The position numbers and the translations under genes are program-made. The notes beneath the pieces are model-generated. The model was not told the origin of the DNA, searched no databases, and worked only from the letters and a program-made list of their open reading frames with translations. A DNA stretch of 64,000 nucleotides from Bradyrhizobium sp. LHD-71 (GTDB lineage Bacteria > Pseudomonadota > Alphaproteobacteria > Rhizobiales > Xanthobacteraceae). Every line of letters starts with the position of its first letter. The stretch's first letter is position 1. The stretch covers positions 248,001-312,000 of the forward strand of contig NZ_JAVIFX010000003.1 in the NCBI RefSeq assembly GCF_031157255.1, read 5' to 3'. Shown piece by piece: positions 19,612 to 27,911 of this stretch.

Positions 19612-20961
19612 TTAAGGAAAGGCGCGCCCGAGGCCCTGATCGGTGAGGGTGATCACCTCCTTCAGCCCGGGAATGGGGGTGGCGCGTATCGCCGCCCGCA
19701 CGTCCGCCTCGATCACCGAGGTGCCGCGGAGGTCGACGACCACGCGATCGGTCTGGTTGTATCTGACCACCTTTTTGGCGATTCCATCCCTTACGCTGCG
19801 CACGTCATCTTTCTCCGGCGTGTAGATGTCGAACACCCGACCTTCGACCAGCAGATCAGGCTTAGCTCTTTCCCGCAAGCCGAGCGCCCGCATCCGCTCG
19901 GTCGTGAGAATCGGGTTTTCGCCTGCTGCCGGCTGTTCAATCACCCTATAACCCTGGGCCGCGAGCCTGTCGGCGACCTCCTGCTCGGATGCGATCTGGG
20001 CCTTATCGTCGGGGGTCGCCCCCTTGCGGTTGACCCGTCGCGTGCCGGTTGGAGCCGCTCCGATCTCGCCAGTGGGACGAGTCAAACCGGGGTCGCCTCT
20101 GTTTTCCAAGATCAACGGCCCAGGCTCGACCGGTGTCGAGTCAGGAACGGTCGGTAGCGGTGGTGCGACTGTGCGGCCCGGGAGCTGCGGGAGCGGTTCG
20201 GCCACCGGCAGCTCTTCGCCGCTGGGCAACGGCTCCGCTACCGGAAACTCTTCGCGGTTGGGCAACGGCTCCGCCGGCGGGATCAAGCCCGGCGCTGGCG
20301 GGATCGGCGGCGCAGCGGAGCGCTCGGCGCCCTCCCGCATGGCGCGCTCCTGCGCATCGTCCGGGATCGATCCGAAGTTGAAGACCTCCGAAGCAAGGCC
20401 CGCGACGAGCGCCGGCGTTCCCACGAACCGCGCGACCCATGGCAGGCCGCGGGCCAGGGCCTGCTGCGCGGTGGCCAGAGATGCGGAGGACATTTCCGGC
20501 GCGGCTGCCGTCGCGGCGACGCCGAGGGCGGCCGCTTCGGGTCGAAGCTCCGAAGCCGGCGATCCCGTGTTGCTTGATCCGGCTGATGGTGCTGCAGACG
20601 CCGGCGCTGTTGCAGACGCGGCTGGCGGTGGGATGAACAGCTCTGGTTCCGCCGGCGCGATAATGGGCGGCGGCGCTGGCAGCGGCAGCGGGACCGTCGG
20701 TACGGGCGGCGGTCCCATCACTCTCATCCGCTCGATCGTCGCATCGATCTGTTGCGACAGGCCGTTCACCGCCGCATTGATCTGCGCGTTGGTAGCTTGG
20801 AAGCCCGCAATGGGGTCGCCAAAGGAGCCATCGCCCGGCAACGAGGCGCTCGGCAACGGGTCGTCCGGAGTGACCTCTATCGGGTCAAGCTGAACTGGGT
20901 CGACCTCAATTGGGGGGAGCTCGACCATAACCGCCGAACCAATGCCGCCGATGCCGTCCAT
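19612..20961 (-). CDS. orphan polymorphic toxin with CdiA-type tRNA nuclease C-terminal domain
   Basis: The 449-residue protein is modular. Residues 1-90 are a short helical region (FQATNAQINAAVNGLSQQID). Residues 90-330 are Pro/Ala-rich with tandem repeats of the type PVAEPLP-GEELPVAEPLP. The last ~120 residues are compact: SEQEVADRLAAQGYRVIEQ, then AKPDLLVEGRVFDIYTP and QTDRVVVDLRG. This matches the PD-(D/E)XK-like CdiA C-terminal tRNase family (I recall PF18451), whose acidic D/E and K residues fit the KPDLLVEGRVFD segment. There is no signal peptide, no secretion-system gene next to it and no WXG/LXG head, so the export route is unknown. Start ATG follows GAGGAG. Confidence 0.78.
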   Translation of the reverse strand: MDGIGGIGSAVMVELPPIEVDPVQLDPIEVTPDDPLPSASLPGDGSFGDPIAGFQATNAQINAAVNGLSQQIDATIERMRVMGPPPVPTVPLPLPAPPPIIAPAEPELFIPPPAASATAPASAAPSAGSSNTGSPASELRPEAAALGVAATAAAPEMSSASLATAQQALARGLPWVARFVGTPALVAGLASEVFNFGSIPDDAQERAMREGAERSAAPPIPPAPGLIPPAEPLPNREEFPVAEPLPSGEELPVAEPLPQLPGRTVAPPLPTVPDSTPVEPGPLILENRGDPGLTRPTGEIGAAPTGTRRVNRKGATPDDKAQIASEQEVADRLAAQGYRVIEQPAAGENPILTTERMRALGLRERAKPDLLVEGRVFDIYTPEKDDVRSVRDGIAKKVVRYNQTDRVVVDLRGTSVIEADVRAAIRATPIPGLKEVITLTDQGLGRAFP

Positions 20962-21129
20962 GGATTTGCTCCTCAGATCGCTCGTACCCTCCTTGGGCGC
21001 TGTCGCCCCACGATCTGAAGGTCCTCCCGACGCCTGACGAGAACCTGTCAGGTGGAGGGCGTGATCATCAAGCTTCTCGCTCTCGGTGGAGTGCGGCTCT
21101 CAGGCGCAAAGTTGGTTATCGAGATCAGA

Positions 21130-21600
21130 TCAAGGCAGAGGAACCGACAAGCCCACCTTGACGCGATCCATTGCGATCAGGGTGCGGAAACGTTTGACGT
21201 TGTTGTTGCCGAAGAAAAGTTGTCGCGTGAGCGCCTCGTAGGCCGCCATGTTCGGAACAAGCATGACCAGCATGAAATCGAATTCGCCGGTGACGTAGTA
21301 GCATTGCTGCACCTCGGGCGCGGCGGAGAAGGCGCGTTTGGCGGCATCGACTTCATCGGCGCGTTCGCTCTCCATCTCGACTTCAACGAGGATCGTGATG
21401 GCGTGTCCGAGCTTCACGGGATCGACGACAGCGACATTGGCTTGAATGACGCCGGCCTGCTCCATGCGCTTGACGCGCCGTTGCACCGCCGGCGCGGAGA
21501 GATTGATCGATTCACCGATGACCCGCTGGGGCGTCGTGTTGTCCCTTTGGACCACTGCGAGGATCGCGAGGTCGAATCGATCGAGGCCGGCATTTGCCAT
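21130..21600 (-). CDS. Lrp/AsnC-family transcriptional regulator
   Basis: A 156-residue regulator. The N-terminal helix-turn-helix (LDRFDLAILAVVQRDNTTPQRVIGESINLSAPAVQRRVKRME) and C-terminal RAM ligand domain (CYYVTGEFDFMLVM) are typical of Lrp/AsnC proteins, which usually sense amino acids. It is divergent from the diaminopropionate ammonia-lyase gene with about 100 bp between the starts and most likely regulates it in response to that or a related amino acid. Confidence 0.93.
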   Translation of the reverse strand: MANAGLDRFDLAILAVVQRDNTTPQRVIGESINLSAPAVQRRVKRMEQAGVIQANVAVVDPVKLGHAITILVEVEMESERADEVDAAKRAFSAAPEVQQCYYVTGEFDFMLVMLVPNMAAYEALTRQLFFGNNNVKRFRTLIAMDRVKVGLSVPLP

Positions 21601-21701
21601 GGCTCACCTGCGTAAGAAACAAACTTGCATTCGATGCCCGGATATTCAGCGCTTCTTTCGCTTACGTTGCAATATTGTTGCGACTGGCAGGAGAGACCGT
21701 C

Positions 21702-22901
21702 ATGTTCATCAGCAATACGCATCCCGACTACAACACGCCCCTTGAGGCCGCCGATGTCGAAACCCTTGGGCCTGTTGCCACAGATCGGGTCGAGCGCGTG
21801 CTGGCCCGGCGCGAGAACCACACGCCGACTCCGTTGCACGCGCTTCCGGCCCTGGCTCGCGAGCTTGGCCTCGGCGCGATCCAGGTGAAGGACGAAAGCG
21901 TCAGGTTGGGGCTCGGCAGTTTCAAGGCGCTGGGTGGCGCCTATGCGGTGATCGTTCTGGTGCTGCAGGAGGCGGCAAAGCGGCTGAGCCGACCGGTGGA
22001 TGTCGCCGAGCTTCACACGCCAGACGTTCGCAGCATTGCGGCCGGCATGACCTTCGCCTGCGCGACAGATGGCAATCACGGCCGCTCGGTGGCGCAGGGA
22101 ACCAAATTCGTCGGTGCGAAATCCGTCATTTTTGTCCACTCGGGCGTGAGCGAGGAGCGCATCGCGGCCATCGCGCAGTTCGGCGCAGAGATGGTTCGCG
22201 TCGACGGAAACTATGACGACTCAGTTGTAGAAGCCGCACGTGTCGCGACCGACAAGGGCTGGGAGATCGTGTCGGACACCTCCTGGCCCGGCTATGAACG
22301 CATCCCAGGCCTGGTGATGCAGGGCTATACCGTGATGGTGCGCGAAGCGCTCGCGCAGATGGGCCGGCCGCCGACACATGTTTTCGTGCAGTCGGGCGTC
22401 GGCGGCGTCGCCGCCGCCGTGGCGGGTCACCTCGCTGTTCTGCTTGGCAACGAGCGGCCGATTTTCATTGTCGTCGACCCGGCTCGGGCGGCCTGCCTTT
22501 ACGAATCCGCAAAAGCGAACAAGCCCGTGAAGATCGCCCATGGCGAGCCGACGGTAATGGCGATGCTGGAGTGCTACGAGCCATCACTCGTCGCCTGGCG
22601 CATCCTGAGTCACGTCGCCGACGGATTCATGATCGTGGATGAAGAAGACGCCATAGCCGTCATGCGCAGGCTCGCAAGGCCTGCCGGACGCGATCCCGCC
22701 ATCGTTGCCGGCGAAAGCGGCGGTGTTGGCCTCGCGGGATTGATCAAGGCCTGCAAGACTCGCGAGTTGTGCGACAAGCTGGGTCTCGGGACGGCGGCTC
22801 GGGTGTGGGTGATCAATACTGAAGGCGCGACAGACGCTGCGCGATACCAGGCGCTTGTCGGTCTTTCGCCGGCGGAGGTTTTGGCGCGGCGCGCTCGCTA
22901 A
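21702..22901 (+). CDS. dpaL: diaminopropionate ammonia-lyase
   Basis: A 399-residue fold-type II PLP enzyme that converts 2,3-diaminopropionate to pyruvate and ammonia. The PLP lysine is K75 in LGLGSFKALGGAYA; the phosphate-binding glycine loop is FVQSGVGGVAAAVAGHL. The CATDGNHGRSVA and DTSWPGYERIPGLVMQGY boxes are highly characteristic of DpaL as against serine or threonine dehydratases. I chose the ATG 21702, preceded by AGGAGAG; the frame is open back to 21594 but that overlaps the regulator. The last codons overlap by 4 bp the end of the convergent LysR gene. Confidence 0.92.
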   Translation: MFISNTHPDYNTPLEAADVETLGPVATDRVERVLARRENHTPTPLHALPALARELGLGAIQVKDESVRLGLGSFKALGGAYAVIVLVLQEAAKRLSRPVDVAELHTPDVRSIAAGMTFACATDGNHGRSVAQGTKFVGAKSVIFVHSGVSEERIAAIAQFGAEMVRVDGNYDDSVVEAARVATDKGWEIVSDTSWPGYERIPGLVMQGYTVMVREALAQMGRPPTHVFVQSGVGGVAAAVAGHLAVLLGNERPIFIVVDPARAACLYESAKANKPVKIAHGEPTVMAMLECYEPSLVAWRILSHVADGFMIVDEEDAIAVMRRLARPAGRDPAIVAGESGGVGLAGLIKACKTRELCDKLGLGTAARVWVINTEGATDAARYQALVGLSPAEVLARRAR

Positions 22902-23932
22902 TCGCCGGGCAGCCGCCGCTCGCGATTGGTGCGCAACGTCAGCTTGCTTCCTTTGCGGGCTTGTCGGGAATGACGTCGACCCGTGTTGTTTTGCCTTTTG
23001 CCGGCGCGTGTGGGGTGATCGGCGCCGCTCCTGCGCCATAGGCCGGACGTCGAGCGGGCCGAATCCTGCAAGCACGCGACAAAAGCAGACAGCGAAGCAG
23101 GACGATGTCGTTCGAGATTCCAGATCGCCGAGACGGGCCGGTGAATAGGCTTGCCGGCGAGTGTCACCGGAACGGGTGGCGTCGAGCGAATGCCATTCGC
23201 GGCCGAAGACGACAGGATCGCGAGGCCGTGTCCTGCCTCGACCATGGCGACAAGCGCGTGCGGACTGTCGCTCTCAAGCACGATGCGCGGGCGGATGCCC
23301 GCCTTGCGGCAGGCCTGATCGAACATGTCGCGGGTCATGAAACCTCGCCGCAGCAGCAGGAAGGGCATGTCGCGCAACGTTTCGATCGGCAATGCAGACG
23401 CACTCGCGCGTCGATCTCCCGGCGGGAGATAGGCGAGCAGCTCGGCGCTGAACAGAGGTGCGCTGCCGAATGCGTTCGGATCCTCTGAGCCGGCGATGGC
23501 GACGTGCACGGCGCCGCGCTCGACCATCTCGATCAACTCGCGGTTGGCGCCTTCGAGGAGCGCCACCTCGATGAAGGGATGGTCCACCCGGAAGGCCTTC
23601 AGCGCCGGCGCGATCAGTGCGGCGATGGTCTGCGGGGTCGATCCGATCCGCAGATGTCCGATCCGTCCGCGTGCGAGGTCGTCCACCCGCAACGACAGCG
23701 TCTCGGCCTGCTCGACAAGGCCGGCGGCGCGCGGAAGCATCTCCTCGCCCTCGGCTGTCAGCACCAGTCGCTTGCCGACCCGGTCGAACAGCCGCAAGCC
23801 GATCTCATCCTCAAAGGCCTGGATCTGCCGAGACAACGCCGACTGGCTGATGTTCAACGCCTCGGCGGCCCGCGAGACATTCATCAATTCGGCGACGGTC
23901 ACGAAGAAACGCAGCTGACGGAGGTCTCGCAT
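22898..23932 (-). CDS. LysR-family regulator with an unusual basic C-terminal tail
   Basis: A 344-residue protein, about 45 longer than normal. Residues 1-60 are the winged helix (MRDLRQLRFFVTVAELMNVSRAAEALNISQSALSRQIQAFE) and the effector domain runs to about residue 295 (AFVACLQDSARS). The rest is an Arg/Lys-rich tail reaching into the stop codon of dpaL. The tail could result from loss of the native stop or a frameshift. It is divergent from the tctC gene by about 100 bp and is the obvious candidate regulator of the transporter operon. Confidence 0.88.
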   Translation of the reverse strand: MRDLRQLRFFVTVAELMNVSRAAEALNISQSALSRQIQAFEDEIGLRLFDRVGKRLVLTAEGEEMLPRAAGLVEQAETLSLRVDDLARGRIGHLRIGSTPQTIAALIAPALKAFRVDHPFIEVALLEGANRELIEMVERGAVHVAIAGSEDPNAFGSAPLFSAELLAYLPPGDRRASASALPIETLRDMPFLLLRRGFMTRDMFDQACRKAGIRPRIVLESDSPHALVAMVEAGHGLAILSSSAANGIRSTPPVPVTLAGKPIHRPVSAIWNLERHRPASLSAFVACLQDSARSTSGLWRRSGADHPTRAGKRQNNTGRRHSRQARKGSKLTLRTNRERRLPGD

Positions 23933-24034
23933 CTTAATGCGCCATTTGCATATACGAATGCCTTATATTTGCATTGGATACACGAACGCCTCGCGTCCAC
24001 AATGGGTTTGCCGGCCTAATAGGGGAAAATTGCC

Positions 24035-24967
24035 ATGCTGAAGAAAACGGCGCTGTTGGGCGCAGCCCTTCTTGCTCTCACGTCCACCGCCCATGCCGCG
24101 TGGCCCGAAAAGCCGATCACGATCACCGTCGGGTTTGCCGCCGGCGGCACCACCGATGTGGTCGCGCGGGCCGTTGCCGATGTTGTTTCCAAGAAACTTG
24201 GCCAACCGGTCATCATAGAGAATAAGCCGGGTGCAGGCGGTGCCGTCGCCGTCACGACGCTCAAGTCGATGCCGGCAGACGGATACAATCTCGTCGCGAC
24301 CACCTCGACGACCATCACGCTCGATCCGCAAATGACCCAACTCGCATTCGGCGTTTCGGATTTCACCTATATCGCCGCAACGGGGGAGTTTCCCGAAGCT
24401 TTCATCGCCAAGCCGGAAAGCGGGTGGAAGACGCTCGCCGATGCGTTCAAGGCGATTAAGGCGTCGGGCGGCAAGTCGACCTATTCATCGAGCACCTCAC
24501 TGGACCGCATAGTAACCGCGGCACTCGGCAAGAAGGTGGGCATTTCACTTGTCCCGGTGCCGACACGCAGCGGCGCCGAAGTGGTGACCCAGGTGCTCGG
24601 CGGGCACACTCAGCTCGGCTATTCCTCCGGCGCATATTATCCGCAGGCGAAGGAGGGCAAGCTCGCCGTCCTCGCCGTGCTTGGAGAACAGCGTCTGAAG
24701 GGTCTGCCGGACGCGCCGACGCTGAAGGAGCTCGGCTATGGCCTGTCGAGCGTCAATGTCGTGCTGTTCGTTGCACCGAAGAACCTGCCGGCCGAGGTCG
24801 CGAAGACGCTGACCGATGCGTTTGCTGCGGCGAACGCGGACCCGGCGATCGTTTCATTGATGGAAAATCGCAGTCTCAACGCCTTCACCGAAACGGGAGC
24901 GGCGTTGCAGAAGACGATGGTGAGCCAGAGCGAGGCGTTCAAGCAGCTCATTGAAGCGGCCAAGTAG
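24035..24967 (+). CDS. tctC: tripartite tricarboxylate transporter substrate-binding protein (TctC/Bug type)
   Basis: A 310-residue periplasmic receptor. It opens with a Sec signal peptide (MLKKTALLGAALLALTSTAHA) followed by WPEKPITITVGFAAGGTTDVVAR, the Bug-family signature, and VIIENKPGAGG. It delivers a small carboxylate to the TctA/TctB membrane pair encoded next. The ligand of Bug proteins ranges over citrate, nicotinate, glutamate, aromatic acids and others and cannot be read directly. Given the downstream YcsF gene, pyroglutamate or a lactam-like acid is a reasonable guess. Confidence 0.93.
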   Translation: MLKKTALLGAALLALTSTAHAAWPEKPITITVGFAAGGTTDVVARAVADVVSKKLGQPVIIENKPGAGGAVAVTTLKSMPADGYNLVATTSTTITLDPQMTQLAFGVSDFTYIAATGEFPEAFIAKPESGWKTLADAFKAIKASGGKSTYSSSTSLDRIVTAALGKKVGISLVPVPTRSGAEVVTQVLGGHTQLGYSSGAYYPQAKEGKLAVLAVLGEQRLKGLPDAPTLKELGYGLSSVNVVLFVAPKNLPAEVAKTLTDAFAAANADPAIVSLMENRSLNAFTETGAALQKTMVSQSEAFKQLIEAAK

Positions 24968-24992
24968 CGGCGCGCCCTGCAGGAGGATCACG

Positions 24993-25430
24993 ATGACCGA
25001 CGGACAGGCCAGCGCTGCACATCGCTCCCGCGCCTCGCAGCTCATCGAGGCGGTTGTGCTGGCCGGCGCCTGCCTTCTGGCGTTCGTCTGGCTCATTCCG
25101 GCTCAGACGAGTGAAGGTGGGATCGGTCTTTCGCCGGCGTTCCTGCCGAAGCTCTGCGCGGCTGCCGCAGGGCTTCTGATCGCCGCCGACGGCGTTCTGC
25201 GGTTTGTCCGGCAGGCGCCCCAGCCGCGCTATGCGGAAGGCTGGGGGGCTTTCCTCCGCCTTGGCATCGCCGCGTGCCTTGGAACGGTTGCGCTTCGATT
25301 TGGAGGCATCGTCCCGGCCGTTGCGGTCTGTTGCATTGCGACCGCGCTGGCGCTCGGCGAAAGGCGGCTGCCGTACGTTCTGCTGCCCGCGCTGGCATGC
25401 GCTGCGGCGTTCTGGCTCGTCTTTCGCTAG
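24993..25430 (+). CDS. tctB: tripartite tricarboxylate transporter small membrane subunit TctB
   Basis: A 145-residue protein with four hydrophobic segments (VLAGACLLAFVWLIP, LCAAAAGLLIAADGVL, FLRLGIAACLGTVAL and the C-terminal ALACAAAFWLVF). This matches the DUF1468/TctB family. The start ATG at 24993 follows GCAGGAGGATC. It lies 25 bp after tctC and 11 bp before tctA in one operon. Confidence 0.88.
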   Translation: MTDGQASAAHRSRASQLIEAVVLAGACLLAFVWLIPAQTSEGGIGLSPAFLPKLCAAAAGLLIAADGVLRFVRQAPQPRYAEGWGAFLRLGIAACLGTVALRFGGIVPAVAVCCIATALALGERRLPYVLLPALACAAAFWLVFR

Positions 25431-25441
25431 GGGCGTACCGC

Positions 25442-26944
25442 ATGGAGCAACTGCTGCTCGGGCTTGGCGATGCGCTCGCGCCGAAGGCCGTTCTGTTCGT
25501 CTTCCTCGGTGTGCTGCTCGGTTATGTGATCGGAGTCCTTCCCGGTCTCAATCGCCCCGCCGCGCTCGCGATTGCGATACCGCTCAGCTACTACATGACG
25601 CCGCTGACCGCCGTCGCCTTCCTCATCGGCATCGCCAAGGCGAGTGGGGCCGGTGGAGCGACCACCGCGGTCCTGATCAATGTGCCGGGAGAGCCGAACG
25701 CCGTCGTGACGTGTCTCGACGGTTATCCGCTCGCAAGAAAAGGCAAGGCAAAGCTGGCGCTGCAAACCGCGCTGTACGGCTCGGTGATCGGCGACGTCAT
25801 CGGCACCCTCGCGCTGATCGTATTGGCGCGGCCGCTCGCACATTTCGCGCTTGGCATCGGGCCGGTCGAAATGACTGCGTTGATGCTGCTCGCCCTGACA
25901 TTCATCGCCGCGCTCGCCGGAGCATCGCTGTTGCGTGGCTTGGCTGCAGGGATTCTGGGTGTTTTCGTCGCGACCATCGGCCTCGACATTGAAAGCGGCA
26001 CGCCGCGCATGACGTTCGGTTATACCGAACTGATGGATGGCATTCCGCTTCTTGCCGTGACGATCGGGATGCTCGCCTTGTCGGAAATGGTCATCCAGGC
26101 GGAAGAGCTTTTCTCGCGCGCGCCGACCGACACGGTCATGGTGCGGACCGGCGCGAAGGACGAAAGCTTCGGTTGGCAGACGCTGCGCCGGCTATATCCG
26201 ACGTTCCTCAGTTCGAGCATCGTCGGCACCGCGATCGGACTCATTCCGGGCCTCGGTCCAAGCGTCGCCTCCTTCGCCTCCTATGGTCTCGCCAAGCATT
26301 TCGCGCGGCCCGGCGAGGAGTTCGGCAAAGGCGAACTGAAGGGGGTTGCCGCCGCCGAAACGGCAGACAATGCCGTGGTGCCGGCGAGCTTCGTGCCGCT
26401 GTTCGCGCTCGGGCTGCCGGGTTCGGTGTCGGCGGCGATCCTGATCGGCGCGTTGACGATCCACGGTCTGACGCCGGGGCCGCGGCTGTTCGATGAGCAC
26501 CCGCGTCTCATTTACGGCATTTTCGGCACGATGATCGTCGCGGCGATCCTCATGCTGATTGTCGGGCGCATCGGGCTCGTAGCTTTCGCGAAGCTGACCC
26601 GCGTGCCGGCGACCGTCATCATTCCGGTTGTCGTCATGCTCTGCATCGTCGGGTCCTACCTCGAAACCCGTTCGGTCTTCGCCGTGGTCCTGATGATTGG
26701 CTTTGCCGCGCTCGGTTATCTGATGCATCGGTTCGACTATTCGCGCGTGACGTTTCTCATCGGCTTTGTCATCGGTCCGCAATTCGAGCTCTCGCTGCGA
26801 CAGTCGCTGATCCTGACCGATCGGGATCCTGCAGCGCTTCTCGCTCATCCTTTCGCCATCGCAATTCTGGCCGTCGCGCTCGTAGTGAGCGTCCTGGTCA
26901 TACGCGCGCGAAGTGTTCCCCGTTTCGAAGGAGACAATGCATGA
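25442..26944 (+). CDS. tctA: tripartite tricarboxylate transporter large permease TctA
   Basis: A 500-residue permease with about ten to twelve membrane segments. The GVLPGLNRPAALAIAIPLSYYMTP block and the second repeat copy GLIPGLGPSVASFASYGLAKHF with NAVVPASFVPLFALGLPGS are the duplicated TctA motifs. It transports the substrate delivered by TctC using the cation gradient. I start at 25442 (MEQLLLGLG), 11 bp after tctB. Its stop overlaps the start of the YcsF gene in an ATGA. Confidence 0.94.
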   Translation: MEQLLLGLGDALAPKAVLFVFLGVLLGYVIGVLPGLNRPAALAIAIPLSYYMTPLTAVAFLIGIAKASGAGGATTAVLINVPGEPNAVVTCLDGYPLARKGKAKLALQTALYGSVIGDVIGTLALIVLARPLAHFALGIGPVEMTALMLLALTFIAALAGASLLRGLAAGILGVFVATIGLDIESGTPRMTFGYTELMDGIPLLAVTIGMLALSEMVIQAEELFSRAPTDTVMVRTGAKDESFGWQTLRRLYPTFLSSSIVGTAIGLIPGLGPSVASFASYGLAKHFARPGEEFGKGELKGVAAAETADNAVVPASFVPLFALGLPGSVSAAILIGALTIHGLTPGPRLFDEHPRLIYGIFGTMIVAAILMLIVGRIGLVAFAKLTRVPATVIIPVVVMLCIVGSYLETRSVFAVVLMIGFAALGYLMHRFDYSRVTFLIGFVIGPQFELSLRQSLILTDRDPAALLAHPFAIAILAVALVVSVLVIRARSVPRFEGDNA

Positions 26945-27708
26945 AGGTCAATATCAACGCCGACATCGGCGAGAGCTACGGCAAGTTCGTCATGGGCAAT
27001 GACGACGAGCTGATGACGATGATCGGTTCGGCAAACATCGCCTGCGGCATGCATGCGGGTGACCCGACGATCATGGTCCGGACGGTGCGGCTAGCTCTTG
27101 ATAATCAGGTCTCGATCGGCGCTCATCCGGGGTTCAACGATCTCTGGGGCTTCGGCAGGCGGCAGATCCGCATGCGCCCGCTCGATCTCGAATATCTCGT
27201 CACCTATCAGATCGGGGCGCTGCAGGCGCTCGCAGGGTCGCAGGGGGCGAAAGTCACGCACGTCAAGCCGCACGGTGCGCTCAATAATATGGCGCATGAC
27301 GACATCGACTACGCGCTTGCGATCGGGCGCGGCATCAAGGCCGCCGATCCGGACCTCATCTATGTCGCCAATGCCGGCTCCCGCATGACCGAGGCCGGCG
27401 CCCAGCTCGACCTTCGCGTCGCCAACGAGGCCTATGTCGATCGCCGCTACGACGACACCGGCAAGATGCTCTCGCGCGAAAGAGGCAATGCCATGATCGT
27501 CGATCCCGAGATGGCGGCGAAGCAGGTGATCGGCATCGTCGAACAGGGCGCGATCACGAGTGTCACGGGACGGAAGATCCCGGCGAACGTCCATACGCTT
27601 TGCATCCATGGCGATGAACCGACCGCTGTCCCGGTCATGCGTGCTGTCCGCGCAGGACTGGCGAAAGCAGGCATCGAGATCGTTCCGCTGCCGGCGATGT
27701 TCAACTAG
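26941..27708 (+). CDS. LamB/YcsF family protein (5-oxoprolinase subunit A-like)
   Basis: A 255-residue protein with the family start VNINADIGESYG and the conserved metal/catalytic segments ANIACGMHAGDP, SIGAHPGFNDLWGFGRR and HVKPHGALNNMAH. PxpA, in this family, works with PxpB and PxpC in ATP-driven opening of 5-oxoproline. Here no pxpB or pxpC partner is in the operon; instead the gene is translationally coupled (ATGA) to the TctABC transporter. It may act on an imported lactam-like acid, or partner proteins may be elsewhere. Its TAG stop lies inside the first palindromic repeat. Confidence 0.85.
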   Translation: MKVNINADIGESYGKFVMGNDDELMTMIGSANIACGMHAGDPTIMVRTVRLALDNQVSIGAHPGFNDLWGFGRRQIRMRPLDLEYLVTYQIGALQALAGSQGAKVTHVKPHGALNNMAHDDIDYALAIGRGIKAADPDLIYVANAGSRMTEAGAQLDLRVANEAYVDRRYDDTGKMLSRERGNAMIVDPEMAAKQVIGIVEQGAITSVTGRKIPANVHTLCIHGDEPTAVPVMRAVRAGLAKAGIEIVPLPAMFN

Positions 27709-27780
27709 TGTCCCGAATCCGAAGTTCGCCGTACTTTGCAGCGAGCTCGGAGCGAACTTCCGATTCGATCAGGACACTAG
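27705..27780. repeat. palindromic repeat element, copy 1
   Basis: A 76-bp imperfect palindrome bounded by CTAGTGTCC and GGACACTAG. The arms GAATCCGAAGTTCGC and GCGAACTTCCGATTC pair over most of their length. It overlaps the stop codon of the LamB/YcsF gene. It may serve as a terminator or be a REP/RIME-like interspersed element. Confidence 0.8.
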
Positions 27781-27793
27781 CAAGTTTGTGATT

Positions 27794-27872
27794 CTAGTGT
27801 CGTTTATGGATCAGAAATTCGCACGTTGGACTCGCGGCAACGATGGCGCGAATTTCTGATCCACGACACTAG
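27794..27872. repeat. palindromic repeat element, copy 2
   Basis: A 79-bp palindrome bounded by CTAGTGTCG and CGACACTAG, with inner arms TGGATCAGAAATTCGC and GCGAATTTCTGATCCA that pair perfectly. It shares the CTAGTGTC ends with copy 1 but has a different core, so the two look like members of one mobile or interspersed family standing in tandem. Confidence 0.82.
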
Positions 27873-27911
27873 GAGACCGCAGGTTTCACGCGAGCTTGTC
27901 GCCAGGGTTCG

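Noticed and set aside
20962..21129. search for a tts-box-like element before the orphan CdiA-type toxin
   Set aside because: A CGTCAGG string is present on the minus strand but without the second repeat, so there is no evidence for common control with the T3SS.
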